DNA of 64,000 nt, from NCBI GenBank assembly GCA_965115835.1, contig OZ220471.1:1-64000 (forward strand), in the 5' to 3' direction. The notes below the pieces were generated by a model, which was given only the letters and a program-made list of their open reading frames with translations, was not told where the DNA came from and made no database searches. The stretch comes from Foliamicus sp965115835. Its GTDB lineage: Bacteria > Pseudomonadota > Gammaproteobacteria > Steroidobacterales > Foliamicaceae. The first letter of the stretch is position 1. Every line of letters starts with the position of its first letter. Below, piece after piece: positions 54,027 through 62,003 of this stretch. The translations under genes were made by a program, and so were the position numbers.

Positions 54027-55120
54027 CCGATCAGGGCCATGCTGCTCATCATGGCGCCGGACATGGCGATGCCGAGGAAAGCAAACGCCGGAAGCATGCG
54101 CAGGTCCAGCGGCGACCCCACGAAGTACATGGCGCCGTAGGCGGCGACGGACAGCGCCAGCGACAGCACCAGCCCGGCCACCCGGTTGATGCGGTCGAGT
54201 ATCGATCCGAAGACGAACGACCATCCGACTGCGAACACCTGGATGACCGCAAACGGCAGGAACACCTGATATTGCGCCACGGCCGCCTCTCCCCCGGCGT
54301 TCTTGATCGCCATGGTTGCCCAAAGCGAAACGAACAGTCCGGCCACGACGATATCGCCGCGGGCTGTCATGGCCGCCACGTAGGCCAGCAGGATGCGGGG
54401 ATTGCGCGCCTGCCGGAAACCCGACTTGACCAGTTCGATCCATCGGGGTCTGGCGACGCTCTCCGGCACTCCGCCCTTCAGCCCGACGCGGAAGATCGCC
54501 ACGGAGATCAGGCACAGCAGCGCCGCAGCGCTGTAGGCGTAGCGGCCGGCGACGACCGGATCCATGCCGGTGTCTTGCAGCCACTTGGGCAACGCCGAGA
54601 CCAGGCGGGTTGCCAGCACGATTCCCAGCGCGTTGAACGCCGAGCTGAAGCCCACCACCCGGCCGCGCGAGGATTCGACCGGGTAGTCGTTCTGTATCGT
54701 GGCTGTCATCGCTGCGGTTGCCGCCACGCCGACCCCGAAGAGCACCCGGAGATACTGGAGGTGGGCCACCTCGCTCGCCCAGGGATAAAGGGCGTAGGTG
54801 AATCCGACCAGGCCGATTCCGAGCATGATGACGGGGCGTCGTCCGACCCGGTCGGCGAGCATGCCGAAAGGCCAGATCAGCAGCAGGCTGACGAACTCGG
54901 TAATCCCCGCCAGACTGCCTGTCACTGCTCCCGCCCTGTCCTGGTCGGTAATGCCCAGGTGCTCGGCCAGGATGTACGGTTGGGAGAAATTCATGTTCGA
55001 GAGCATCCCGATGCAGATCAGGGACGCGTACATGTAGGTCCAGAAATGCATGGCGCACACGCCGGGCGCCAGTTCGATTTTCCCGATGCGCCTTCCTGCG
55101 CTGCTGTCCGCTACCGTCAT
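53789..55120 (-). CDS. MFS transporter
   Basis: A 443-residue major facilitator with about twelve helices. The loop 2-3 signature is visible (PFGMLADRVGRRPVIML, about 80-96). The central cytoplasmic loop falls at about residues 210-240. Substrate is unknown; no neighbour gives a clear hint. The ATG at 55118-55120 begins the family-like N-terminus. Its 3' end overlaps the convergent VCBS gene by 238 bp; the transmembrane part ends at VWLAAPGG, so only about ten residues follow and the MFS reading is the more natural use of this DNA. Confidence 0.88.
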   Translation of the reverse strand: MTVADSSAGRRIGKIELAPGVCAMHFWTYMYASLICIGMLSNMNFSQPYILAEHLGITDQDRAGAVTGSLAGITEFVSLLLIWPFGMLADRVGRRPVIMLGIGLVGFTYALYPWASEVAHLQYLRVLFGVGVAATAAMTATIQNDYPVESSRGRVVGFSSAFNALGIVLATRLVSALPKWLQDTGMDPVVAGRYAYSAAALLCLISVAIFRVGLKGGVPESVARPRWIELVKSGFRQARNPRILLAYVAAMTARGDIVVAGLFVSLWATMAIKNAGGEAAVAQYQVFLPFAVIQVFAVGWSFVFGSILDRINRVAGLVLSLALSVAAYGAMYFVGSPLDLRMLPAFAFLGIAMSGAMMSSMALIGQEAPPRERGAVIGLMSMFGSAGIILAAGAGGALFSAATPWAPFLLVAGAQAVLIVAAVAVWLAAPGGETASSTATRSA

Positions 55121-55294
55121 GAATGTTTCCGAATGCGCGTGGCGCCGCCATCATATCCCGACCCGCCCGTCTTGCCGGATCGGATCTGGCCTGGCAGCTT
55201 CTTGCCGCTTTCCGCCACGACGCCCGGGATCGTGCTTGCGTTTTCCGGTTGCCGGACGGTTCTGCCGCGCCCGGCCCGGAATCCGCCGGACTCC

Positions 55295-55323
55295 TTGCAA
55301 ATTCATGCGTTGTGGTCTAGGTT
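55295..55323 (+). promoter_or_regulatory. Promoter of rnpB
   Basis: TTGCAA at 55295-55300 and TAGGTT at 55318-55323 are spaced by 17 bp. The expected transcription start, about 7 bases downstream, coincides with the predicted 5' end of the RNase P RNA at 55331. The rest of the 55121-55330 gap holds nothing else evident. Confidence 0.55.
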
Positions 55324-55330
55324 TGGCGGC

Positions 55331-55696
55331 GGGCAAGCCGGCCAGGCAATCGCCGGTCGCGTCGGTTTTTCCGGCGCGGCGGGAGGAAAGTCCGGGCTCC
55401 GGCGGACAGGACGCCAGGTAACGCCTGGGGGGCGCGAGCCTACGGAAAGTGCCGCAGAAAACATACCGCCCGGCGCCCGCAGCGGAACCGGGTAAGGGTG
55501 AAAAGGTGCGGTAAGAGCGCACCGCGCGGCTGGCAACAGCCGTGGCAGGGCAAACCCCGTCCGGAGCAAGGCTGAATAGGGAAGCAATGCGTAGGTCCGC
55601 GCGCGCTTCCGGGTGAGCCGCTTGAGGCCGTCGGCGACGGCGGCCCTGGATGAATGATTGCCCTTGACAGAACCCGGCTTATCGGCCGGCTTGCCC
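55331..55696 (+). ncRNA. rnpB: RNase P RNA, bacterial type A
   Basis: The catalytic RNA that removes tRNA 5' leaders. Hallmarks: GAGGAAAGTCCGGGCTCC (CR-I) near 55381, CCAGGTAACGCCTGGGGGG, AAGGGTGAAAAGGTGCGGTA followed by GAGCGCACCGCGCGGCTGG, CGGAGCAAGGCTGAATAGGG, and the 3' block ACAGAACCCGGCTTATCGGC. Helix P1 is a perfect 13-bp pairing of 55331-55343 with 55684-55696, and five T follow from 55698, forming the terminator. The size of about 366 bases is typical for gammaproteobacteria. The antisense strand of its last 18 bases is used by the downstream convergent dehydrogenase gene. Confidence 0.97.
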
Positions 55697-56566
55697 CTTT
55701 TTCTCCCGGAGGCGGCGGATCAGGCTGGAAGTGTCCCAGCGGCCTCCGCCCATGGCCTGCACCTCCGCGTAGAAGCGGTCCACCAGTTCCGCCACCGGCA
55801 GTTCGGCGCCGTTGCGTTTCGCTTCCTCCATCGCGTAGCCCAGGTCCTTGCGCATCCAGTCCACCGCGAATCCGAACTCGAAATCGCCCGCCAGCATGCT
55901 GGCGTGGCGGTTGTCCAACTGCCAGGACTGGGCCGCGCCGGCGCCCACAAGGCGCGCCACCCGACTGCCATCGAGCCCGGCGCGCCGGGCGAAATTCAGG
56001 CCCTCCGACAAGGACTGGATCAGGCCGGCAATGCAGATCTGGTTCACCATCTTGGCGAGCTGCCCCGCTCCGGCCGGTCCCATCAGGTCGCTGTGCGCCG
56101 CGTAGCAATCAAGCAGGGGACGCGCTTGCCTGTAGTGCCTGCCGGCGCCCCCGACCATGATCGCCAAGCGGCCTTGCTCGGCGCCTGCCTGGCCTCCGGA
56201 CACCGGCGCGTCCAGAAACGCCAGCCCGCGCGAGCGCGCCGCAAGGTCCAGCTCGCGCGCCAACTGCGCCGAGGTTGTGGTGTGATCGACAAGCATGGCG
56301 CGCGAGCGCAGGCCCTCGAAAGCGCCGCCCGCCTCAAGCGCGACGGCGCGGACATCTTCGTCCCGTCCCACACAAGTGAACGCGAAGTCCACGCCGTCGC
56401 AGGCTTCGGCAGGACTCGCCGCCGCTTCGCCGCCGTATTCCTTCGCCCAGCGTTCGGCCGTGGTTCGCGTACGGTTGAACACGGTTACGGCGTGCCCGGC
56501 GCGCGCCAGATGCCCCGCCATCGGATACCCCATCACCCCCAACCCGACAAACGCCACGGACGCCAT
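55679..56566 (-). CDS. 3-hydroxyisobutyrate dehydrogenase-like NAD(P)-binding enzyme
   Basis: A 295-residue beta-hydroxyacid dehydrogenase. Seen: N-terminal Rossmann motif VAFVGLGVMGYPMAGHLARA, NRT after beta-2 (NADP preference possible), the substrate motif FLDAPVSGGQAGAEQGRLAI and the catalytic Lys in GAGQLAKMVNQI. The C-terminal helical domain is complete. It could be hydroxyisobutyrate, tartronate semialdehyde or glyoxylate/succinic semialdehyde reductase; not decidable. The ATG at 56564-56566 directly precedes the Rossmann strand. The stop lies in the 3' stem of rnpB on the other strand, so the genes overlap by 18 bp. Confidence 0.9.
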   Translation of the reverse strand: MASVAFVGLGVMGYPMAGHLARAGHAVTVFNRTRTTAERWAKEYGGEAAASPAEACDGVDFAFTCVGRDEDVRAVALEAGGAFEGLRSRAMLVDHTTTSAQLARELDLAARSRGLAFLDAPVSGGQAGAEQGRLAIMVGGAGRHYRQARPLLDCYAAHSDLMGPAGAGQLAKMVNQICIAGLIQSLSEGLNFARRAGLDGSRVARLVGAGAAQSWQLDNRHASMLAGDFEFGFAVDWMRKDLGYAMEEAKRNGAELPVAELVDRFYAEVQAMGGGRWDTSSLIRRLREKKGQAGR

Positions 56567-56592
56567 TTCCCCGCTTCGCCCGGACCCCGTTG

Positions 56593-57159
56593 TCAGGTCT
56601 TGGGCAGGGTCACGCCGGTCTGTCCCTGGTATTTTCCGCCGCGGTCCTTGTACGAAATCTCGCACACTTCACCGGCCATGAAGAAGATCATCTGCGCCAC
56701 CCCCTCGTTGGCGTAGATCCTTGCCGGCAGCGGCGTCGTGTTCGAGAACTCCAGGGTCACGTAGCCTTCCCATTCCGGCTCCAGAGGAGTGACGTTCACG
56801 ATGATCCCGCAGCGGGCGTAGGTGGATTTCCCCAGACAGACGGTCAGCACGTTGCGCGGAATCCGGAAGTACTCCACCGTTCGCGCCAGCGCGAAGGAAT
56901 TGGGTGGAATCACGCAGTGGTCGCCGGTCAGCGCGACGAAGCTCTTGCTCTCGAAACTCTTCGGATCCACCACCGCCGAATGGATGTTGGTAAATACCCT
57001 GAACTCGTTTGCGCAGCGTACATCGTAGCCGTAGCTGGATACGCCGAAGGAAATGACCGGACGCTTGCCCAGTTTTCGCACCTGCCGTTCGGCGAACGGC
57101 TCGATCATCCCGTGCTCTGCCGCCATGCGGCGTATCCAGGCGTCCGAACCGATGCTCAC
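56593..57159 (-). CDS. dcd: dCTP deaminase
   Basis: A 188-residue trimeric enzyme converting dCTP to dUTP for thymidylate supply. The N-terminus (DAWIRRMAAEHGMIEPF) is that of the Pseudomonas-like subgroup; core motifs are ISFGVSSYGYDVRCANEF, VIPPNSFALARTVEYFRIP, CLGKSTYARCGIIVNVTPLE (with the catalytic Glu just after) and GKYQGQTGVTLPKT. The start is GTG (57157-57159), overlapping the DUF3108 stop by four bases, so translation is coupled. The open frame further upstream is not this protein. Confidence 0.95.
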   Translation of the reverse strand: MSIGSDAWIRRMAAEHGMIEPFAERQVRKLGKRPVISFGVSSYGYDVRCANEFRVFTNIHSAVVDPKSFESKSFVALTGDHCVIPPNSFALARTVEYFRIPRNVLTVCLGKSTYARCGIIVNVTPLEPEWEGYVTLEFSNTTPLPARIYANEGVAQMIFFMAGEVCEISYKDRGGKYQGQTGVTLPKT

Positions 57160-57929
57160 CGGGCCAGCCAGTCCTGGCGCATGGTCAGGGCCGCTTCCTC
57201 GCCCCAGCCGTATTCGAATGCCTCGATGATGATGGTGCGCTTGTTCTTGCGCCAGATCTCCCAGCGCGCCGGTAGCCAGCCGAGTTCCCTGGCGTACCAG
57301 ATGTACTGAAAGTTGTCCGATCCCTCGCGCTGGCGCCGGTACTTCAAGGTTTGCAGTTCGCCCGCGCCCGTGCCCAGCGTTTCTTCCGCCAGCAACTGTC
57401 CGCCGTACAGTTTCAATTTCCCGCCTTCCAGCGTTGGCTGCACATCCAGCGGCCGCCCGGCTCCCAGATCCAGCAAGGTCTGGATTTCCCAGGCCTTGCG
57501 GTCCATCGCCCTGGGCTGAAGGTCGAATTCCACCTGTTCGTCGTTCTCCGAAAAAAGCGCGCTGTGGTTGGCCCAGTCGTAGGCGATGCTCACCAGGCCG
57601 TCCTTGTTGCCGTCGCAGGATCGGCACAGGTACTGGAGCGGACGCACCAGACCCCCGGCATCGAGATCGAAGCGCGTGCTTTCGAGCGCGTCCGAAGCGA
57701 TCACCAGCCGCGCCAGCCCCAGCCCGCGGGAATAGGTCTCGTAGGCGTAGCCGTCGCCCTCGCGGCGGACCAGACTCAAGCTCAAACCGCGCTGGCCGAA
57801 GGGCGCGTCCACATCGTAGAGCACGCCTATGCTCTCGATTGCCGTCGCCGTTCCCCGTTCCCCGTCCGCCATCGCCGCGCCCGCAAGCGCCAGCAGCGAT
57901 GCCGCAACGCCCGCGCTTACCCGGCGCAC
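57156..57929 (-). CDS. DUF3108 protein, probably periplasmic
   Basis: A 257-residue protein with a signal peptide-like N-terminus (VSAGVAASLLALAGAAMADG). It matches the pattern of DUF3108 proteins found after purN in pseudomonads: a beta-rich domain containing QYLCRSCDGNKDGLVSIAYD and ending near YARELGWLPARWEIWRKN. Function unknown; a role in the cell envelope is inferred only from export. The start is GTG at 57927-57929, overlapping the end of purN by 13 bp; a long upstream frame is antisense or shadow. Part of purM-purN-DUF3108-dcd. Confidence 0.8.
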   Translation of the reverse strand: MRRVSAGVAASLLALAGAAMADGERGTATAIESIGVLYDVDAPFGQRGLSLSLVRREGDGYAYETYSRGLGLARLVIASDALESTRFDLDAGGLVRPLQYLCRSCDGNKDGLVSIAYDWANHSALFSENDEQVEFDLQPRAMDRKAWEIQTLLDLGAGRPLDVQPTLEGGKLKLYGGQLLAEETLGTGAGELQTLKYRRQREGSDNFQYIWYARELGWLPARWEIWRKNKRTIIIEAFEYGWGEEAALTMRQDWLAR

Positions 57930-58579
57930 AGCAGTTCCCGTTCTTCGAACACGACCGGTTGCGGCAACTCGCCACCGTCCAGTATCGCGCGGCTCTCGCC
58001 CATGCTCAATCGCCCATTCGCCATCCATTCCAGCACGCGAGGATACAGCACATGCTCGCAGGCTTGAACCCGATCCTTGAGCGAGGCCTCGTTGTCTTCT
58101 GCGCTCACCTTCAGCCGGGCTTGGGCAATCAGGGGGCCGGAATCCAGTTTCCGGGTCACGAAATGCACTGTGGTCCCATGCCAGGACTCCCTCGCCTCCA
58201 GCACCCTCCGGTGGGTGTGCAATCCGCGATACCCGGGCAGCAGCGAGGGGTGAAGGTTGAGCGCTCGCCCCCGGTATTCCTCGCACATCGCATCGGGAAG
58301 GATGCGCATGAACCCGGCCAGCACCAGCAGGTCCGCAGCGCATCTCCGCAAGCGTCCCGCAAAGGCGTCCCACCAGGACCGCCCGTCCGGAAAATCGGAA
58401 GGCGGCAGGCCGATTGCCGGTATGCCCGCGGCGCGGGCCCGCTCCAGCCCCCGCGCGCCCGGGCTGTCGCTCAGTGCGGCAACCACTTCGATATCCAGTT
58501 TCCCCGACCGGACGCGATCGACGATCGACTGGAAGTTGGTGCCGGTTCCCGACAGCAGGATGGCAGTTCGCAAGCTCAC
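57917..58579 (-). CDS. purN: Phosphoribosylglycinamide formyltransferase
   Basis: A 220-residue GAR transformylase using 10-formyl-tetrahydrofolate in purine synthesis. Seen: N-terminal AILLSGTGTNFQSIVD (GAR phosphate site), AGFMRILPDAMCEEYRGRALNLHPSLLPGYRGLHTH with catalytic Asn and His, and HFVTRKLDSGPLIAQ with the catalytic Asp. The start is GTG at 58577-58579; purM ends 21 bp upstream. The end overlaps the DUF3108 start. Confidence 0.96.
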   Translation of the reverse strand: MSLRTAILLSGTGTNFQSIVDRVRSGKLDIEVVAALSDSPGARGLERARAAGIPAIGLPPSDFPDGRSWWDAFAGRLRRCAADLLVLAGFMRILPDAMCEEYRGRALNLHPSLLPGYRGLHTHRRVLEARESWHGTTVHFVTRKLDSGPLIAQARLKVSAEDNEASLKDRVQACEHVLYPRVLEWMANGRLSMGESRAILDGGELPQPVVFEERELLCAG

Positions 58580-58600
58580 CGTGCAGGCGTTTCCCGTCTT

Positions 58601-59635
58601 TCAGGAAAGCGTCACGCCACGGCCGCTCGCCACGTGGCCGATCCTCCATACCTGCTCTCCGCACGCCTCCAGACTCTCGCGCACCGCGTCGGTCTGGTCC
58701 GCAGCCGTGGCCAGCACCAGCCCGATACCGCAGTTGAAGACATGCAGCATCTCCGCGCGTTCCACGGGGCCTTCGCGGCTCAGCCATTCGAACACCGGGG
58801 GCCAGGGCCAGGCGCCGGAGTCGATATGGGCAGCGAGACCCTGCGGAAGGATGCGCGCCACGTTTTCCGGCAGGCCGCCGCCGGTGATATGCGCAATGCC
58901 TGCCAGCCGGCCCGATTGCGCCAGCGGAAGCACCGGGCGCACATAGATTCGCGTAGGTTGGCAGAGGGCGTCGATCAGCCTGCTTTCCAGGGCCTGGAGC
59001 CCGCCCTTCTCGCCGATGATCCGGCGCGCCAGCGAATAGCCGTTGGAGTGCGGGCCGGATGACGCCAGACCCAGCAGCACGTCTCCTTCGCCAACCCTTG
59101 CCGGGTCGAGGAGCCGCTCCTTTTCAGCCACGCCCACGCAAAATCCCGCCAGTTCGATCCCGTCGTCCACATAGGTGTTCGGCAATTCCGCGGTTTCGCC
59201 CCCCAGCAGCGCAGCCCCGGCCTCCCTGCAACCCTCGGCAACGCCGCGCACCAAAGGTTCCAGGCGCGCCGGATCGATACGGTTGGCGGCGCAGTAATCC
59301 AGAAAGAACAGGGGCTCCGCGCCCAGGGCCAGCACATCGTTTGCGCACATGGCGACCACGTCGATGCCCGGCGCTTCCATGCGGCCGGCATCCAGGCACA
59401 GTCTCAGCTTGGTGCCCACGCCGTCGGCGCCGGCCACCAGCACCGGTTCGCGGTAGCCCTCGCCGGGCATTTCGAACAGGCCGCCGAAGCCGCCGATTCC
59501 TCCCAGCACGCCTGCCCGGTGCGTCCGGCGGGCAAGCGGCGCGATGCGGCGCACCATTTCCGCCCCCCGTCCGGTGTCCACGCCCGCCTCCCGGTAGGTG
59601 ACGGGTTTGTCTGAATTCACGGAATCCGCATCCAT
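58601..59635 (-). CDS. purM: Phosphoribosylformylglycinamidine cyclo-ligase
   Basis: A 344-residue AIR synthetase (FGAM + ATP to AIR). Seen: YREAGVDTGRGAEMVRRI, the FGGLFEMP segment, VAGADGVGTKLRLC, DVVAMCANDVLALGAEPLFF, GCREAGAALLGGETAELP, and GLASSGPHSNGYSLARRI. Length typical. It begins the minus-strand operon purM-purN-DUF3108-dcd and is divergent from the DUF2066 gene, with under 40 bp between the starts, so their promoters must overlap. Confidence 0.96.
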   Translation of the reverse strand: MDADSVNSDKPVTYREAGVDTGRGAEMVRRIAPLARRTHRAGVLGGIGGFGGLFEMPGEGYREPVLVAGADGVGTKLRLCLDAGRMEAPGIDVVAMCANDVLALGAEPLFFLDYCAANRIDPARLEPLVRGVAEGCREAGAALLGGETAELPNTYVDDGIELAGFCVGVAEKERLLDPARVGEGDVLLGLASSGPHSNGYSLARRIIGEKGGLQALESRLIDALCQPTRIYVRPVLPLAQSGRLAGIAHITGGGLPENVARILPQGLAAHIDSGAWPWPPVFEWLSREGPVERAEMLHVFNCGIGLVLATAADQTDAVRESLEACGEQVWRIGHVASGRGVTLS

Positions 59636-59657
59636 TCGACTTGTCGTTTCGACATCC

Positions 59658-59663
59658 TATAAT
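59658..59663 (+). promoter_or_regulatory. -10 box of the DUF2066-hda operon
   Basis: Perfect TATAAT. The best -35 candidate at 17 bp, TTCGAC (59635-59640), lies inside purM's first codons. Transcription would start near 59670, so an ATG at 59662 would be lost and the message is nearly leaderless for the ATG at 59674. Confidence 0.5.
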
Positions 59664-59673
59664 GCCCTTTTCC

Positions 59674-60660
59674 ATGCTCTTGCGCACCTTGCCTCAAGCC
59701 TTGGCCTTGGCGCTGGTTCTGGCGTCCGGGGTTGCCGCAAGCGAGGTGCTGTTCCGCTCCGTGGCGCCCCTGGGCAACAGCGGCCCGGCCGGCGTGGAAA
59801 GCGCCCTTGAGGACGCGCTCGGGCGCCTGCTGGTGCGGGTTACCGGACGCCGCGGCGCGGCCGACCTTCTCGGTCGATTCCCACCGGCTTCCAGTATCGT
59901 GCGGCAATATCGCGTTGTGGACGGGAATCGGCTGGAGGCGGAATTCGACGAAGCCATGGTGCGCCGGGTTCTGGAGGAGGCCGGTGAGGGCATCTGGGCC
60001 GGAGAGCGCCCCGCGCTGGCGCTGTGGCTGGTCGCAAACGACGGGAAGAGGTGGCTTTTCCGGCCCCCGGAATCGAGCCGGGACGCAACCCTGGCTCCCC
60101 TGGATGTGCGCGCTGTCTTCAGCGGTGCGATCAGCCGCACATTGAGCGCGGTCTCCGCGTTGAGGGGCATCGAGCTCCGTTACGCGCTGCCGCCGGACCC
60201 GGTTGCAGCCTCGCAATGCGCCGAGACCCTGTGGACGGGATCTTTTTCCTGCCTTCCCGAAAGCCCCGGGGCGCTGCTCCTGGGACGCGCCGCCATTCCC
60301 GGCGCGCCGGAGGAAATCGAGTGGATCCTGCGCGAGAACGGACAATGGGGCCGGGTCTGGGAGAGTGACGCCGCCGAGGCGGTCCACTTTGTTGCCGACA
60401 GGCTGGCCGCCCGTTTCATGGCTACCCAGGGCCCGGTGCGTTCGTATCTCCTGGTGGTTTCGCCGGTTCCCAACCTTGAGGCGTACGTCAGGCTCAAGGC
60501 GAATCTCGAGGCCCTGGCCGTTGTTCGTGAGTGGCGCATCGACGGCGCCGCAGGGGATGCGCTGACCTTCCGCATTACCTCCCGGACCGCCGAGGCGCCG
60601 CTGCGCGAGGCTCTGGCCGCCCTGGACATTCCGTTCGAGTTGAGCCGGGTGGAGTCATGA
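59674..60660 (+). CDS. DUF2066 protein, exported
   Basis: A protein of about 328 residues with a signal peptide (MLLRTLPQALALALVLASGV then VAAS-E). The body resembles DUF2066 proteins seen between purM and hda in gammaproteobacteria: GRLLVRVTGRRGAADLL, IVRQYRVVDGNRLEAEFDE and the C-terminal VFELSRV-type end. Function unknown; periplasmic or envelope location inferred. Start choice: ATG 59674 because the TATAAT at 59658-59663 overlaps the earlier ATG at 59662. No Shine-Dalgarno is seen for either. The stop overlaps the next start by ATGA. Confidence 0.78.
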   Translation: MLLRTLPQALALALVLASGVAASEVLFRSVAPLGNSGPAGVESALEDALGRLLVRVTGRRGAADLLGRFPPASSIVRQYRVVDGNRLEAEFDEAMVRRVLEEAGEGIWAGERPALALWLVANDGKRWLFRPPESSRDATLAPLDVRAVFSGAISRTLSAVSALRGIELRYALPPDPVAASQCAETLWTGSFSCLPESPGALLLGRAAIPGAPEEIEWILRENGQWGRVWESDAAEAVHFVADRLAARFMATQGPVRSYLLVVSPVPNLEAYVRLKANLEALAVVREWRIDGAAGDALTFRITSRTAEAPLREALAALDIPFELSRVES

Positions 60661-61952
60661 GTCTGGTCCGGCACATCCCCAACCTGATTTGCCTGTTCCG
60701 GTTGCTGCTTGCCGTGATCATCGTTGCGGTCCTGGCGGGCGGACACTACGGGCAGGCGCTGTGGCTGCTGGTCCTGGCCGGTTTTTCCGACTGGCTGGAC
60801 GGCTTCCTGGCAAAACGCTGGCGACTCGGCAGCTTTCTGGGTTCGGTGCTGGACCCCATGGCCGACAAGGTCCTGCTGGCCAGTGTCTATGTCACTCTCG
60901 CCGTTCTTTCGCATATTCCCGTCTGGCTGGCGGTGGTGGTGATCGTGCGTGATCTGGTCATCGTGGCGGGTTGGCAGAGCTTTCGCTCTTTCCGCGGCGA
61001 GTGGCGCCCGCGGCCGTCGCGGGTGAGCCGCATCAACACGGTGCTGCAGATCAGCCTGGGAGGCGCAGTGATCGCGGTCCAGGCGTTCCCGGGATTTCTT
61101 CCGGCGGAAGCGATCCGGGTGGGAGGCGCGCTGATCTTGCTGTTTGCGGTCCTGAGCGGCGTGGATTACGTGTTGTCGGGAACTCGGCTTGCTGTCCGGC
61201 GCAAGCGGGAACAAAACGAGGCGCCGCCGCCGGCCCGGCAGTTACCGCTCGAACTTCCTCGCGAAGACCCCTGCGTGTTCGAGAACTTCTACAACGGCGG
61301 CAATGCGGAAGTCGTTTCGGCCTTGAGGGGCCATATCGGTCAGGACGGAGGGCCGCCGCTGTGGTTATGGGGCGCTCCCGCCACCGGGAAGACCCATTTG
61401 CTCCTGGCGACCGTCAGGGCGGCCACGGATGGCGGCCTGTCATCGGCATACATGCCGGCTCACGCCGGCTTCAAGCCCGACGCTCTGGATGCATTGCGCA
61501 AGATCGAGCTCCTGTGCATCGATGACGCCGACCGTCTGGCGGGCGTGCCGGAGGTGGAGGATGCAATGGGCGGTTTGTGCAGGGAACTGGACAGGCGCGG
61601 CGCACGCCTGGTGCTGGGGGCGTCCAGCACTCCGGCGGGTGCGGGCTATCTGCGCGACGATATGCGTACCCGCCTGGCCTCCGGGCAGATCTGGAAGCTG
61701 CTCCCGCTCACGGATGAAGAGCGGCTGGAGGCCGTGCAGCTGCGGGTGCGCAGCCGGGGGATCAACCTGCCCGAAGCCACCGCGCGCTTCCTGATGCGAC
61801 GCGTGCGGCGCAATCCCGGCGATATCTTCAAGCTCGTGGACCGTCTGGCGGCGCTGGCTGCGGCCCGCAGCAAGAAGCTCACCGTGCCTTTCGTGCGTCT
61901 GGCATTGCACGAAGGCGTGGTTCAGCCGCGCCCCGGCCGCCAGCAAGGGTAG
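60657..61952 (+). CDS. Fused CDP-alcohol phosphatidyltransferase and Hda
   Basis: A 431-residue protein joining two proteins that are usually separate. Residues about 1-180 are a CDP-alcohol phosphatidyltransferase of the PgsA type with several membrane helices; the signature is DWLDGFLAKRWRLGSFLGSV followed by LDPMADKVLL, equal to the DGx2ARx8GxxxDxxxD pattern with Lys for Arg. Residues about 195-431 are Hda, the DnaA-like AAA+ factor that with the sliding clamp promotes hydrolysis of DnaA-bound ATP: clamp-binding motif QLPLEL (about 195-200), Walker A GAPATGKT (about 239-246), LLCIDDADRL (Walker B). The linker AVRRKREQNEAPPPA joins them. The frame is continuous. Internal initiation could also release Hda alone. 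The start overlaps DUF2066 (ATGA). Confidence 0.88.
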   Translation: MSLVRHIPNLICLFRLLLAVIIVAVLAGGHYGQALWLLVLAGFSDWLDGFLAKRWRLGSFLGSVLDPMADKVLLASVYVTLAVLSHIPVWLAVVVIVRDLVIVAGWQSFRSFRGEWRPRPSRVSRINTVLQISLGGAVIAVQAFPGFLPAEAIRVGGALILLFAVLSGVDYVLSGTRLAVRRKREQNEAPPPARQLPLELPREDPCVFENFYNGGNAEVVSALRGHIGQDGGPPLWLWGAPATGKTHLLLATVRAATDGGLSSAYMPAHAGFKPDALDALRKIELLCIDDADRLAGVPEVEDAMGGLCRELDRRGARLVLGASSTPAGAGYLRDDMRTRLASGQIWKLLPLTDEERLEAVQLRVRSRGINLPEATARFLMRRVRRNPGDIFKLVDRLAALAAARSKKLTVPFVRLALHEGVVQPRPGRQQG

Positions 61953-62003
61953 CCGGATAACTCGCCGCAAGGCGCACTGGCTCAGTCCCGCGCCCGGATT
62001 TCC

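Noticed and set aside
57160..57975. Upstream extension of the dcd frame
   Set aside because: The family starts at the GTG at 57159; the extension is out-of-frame reading of DUF3108.
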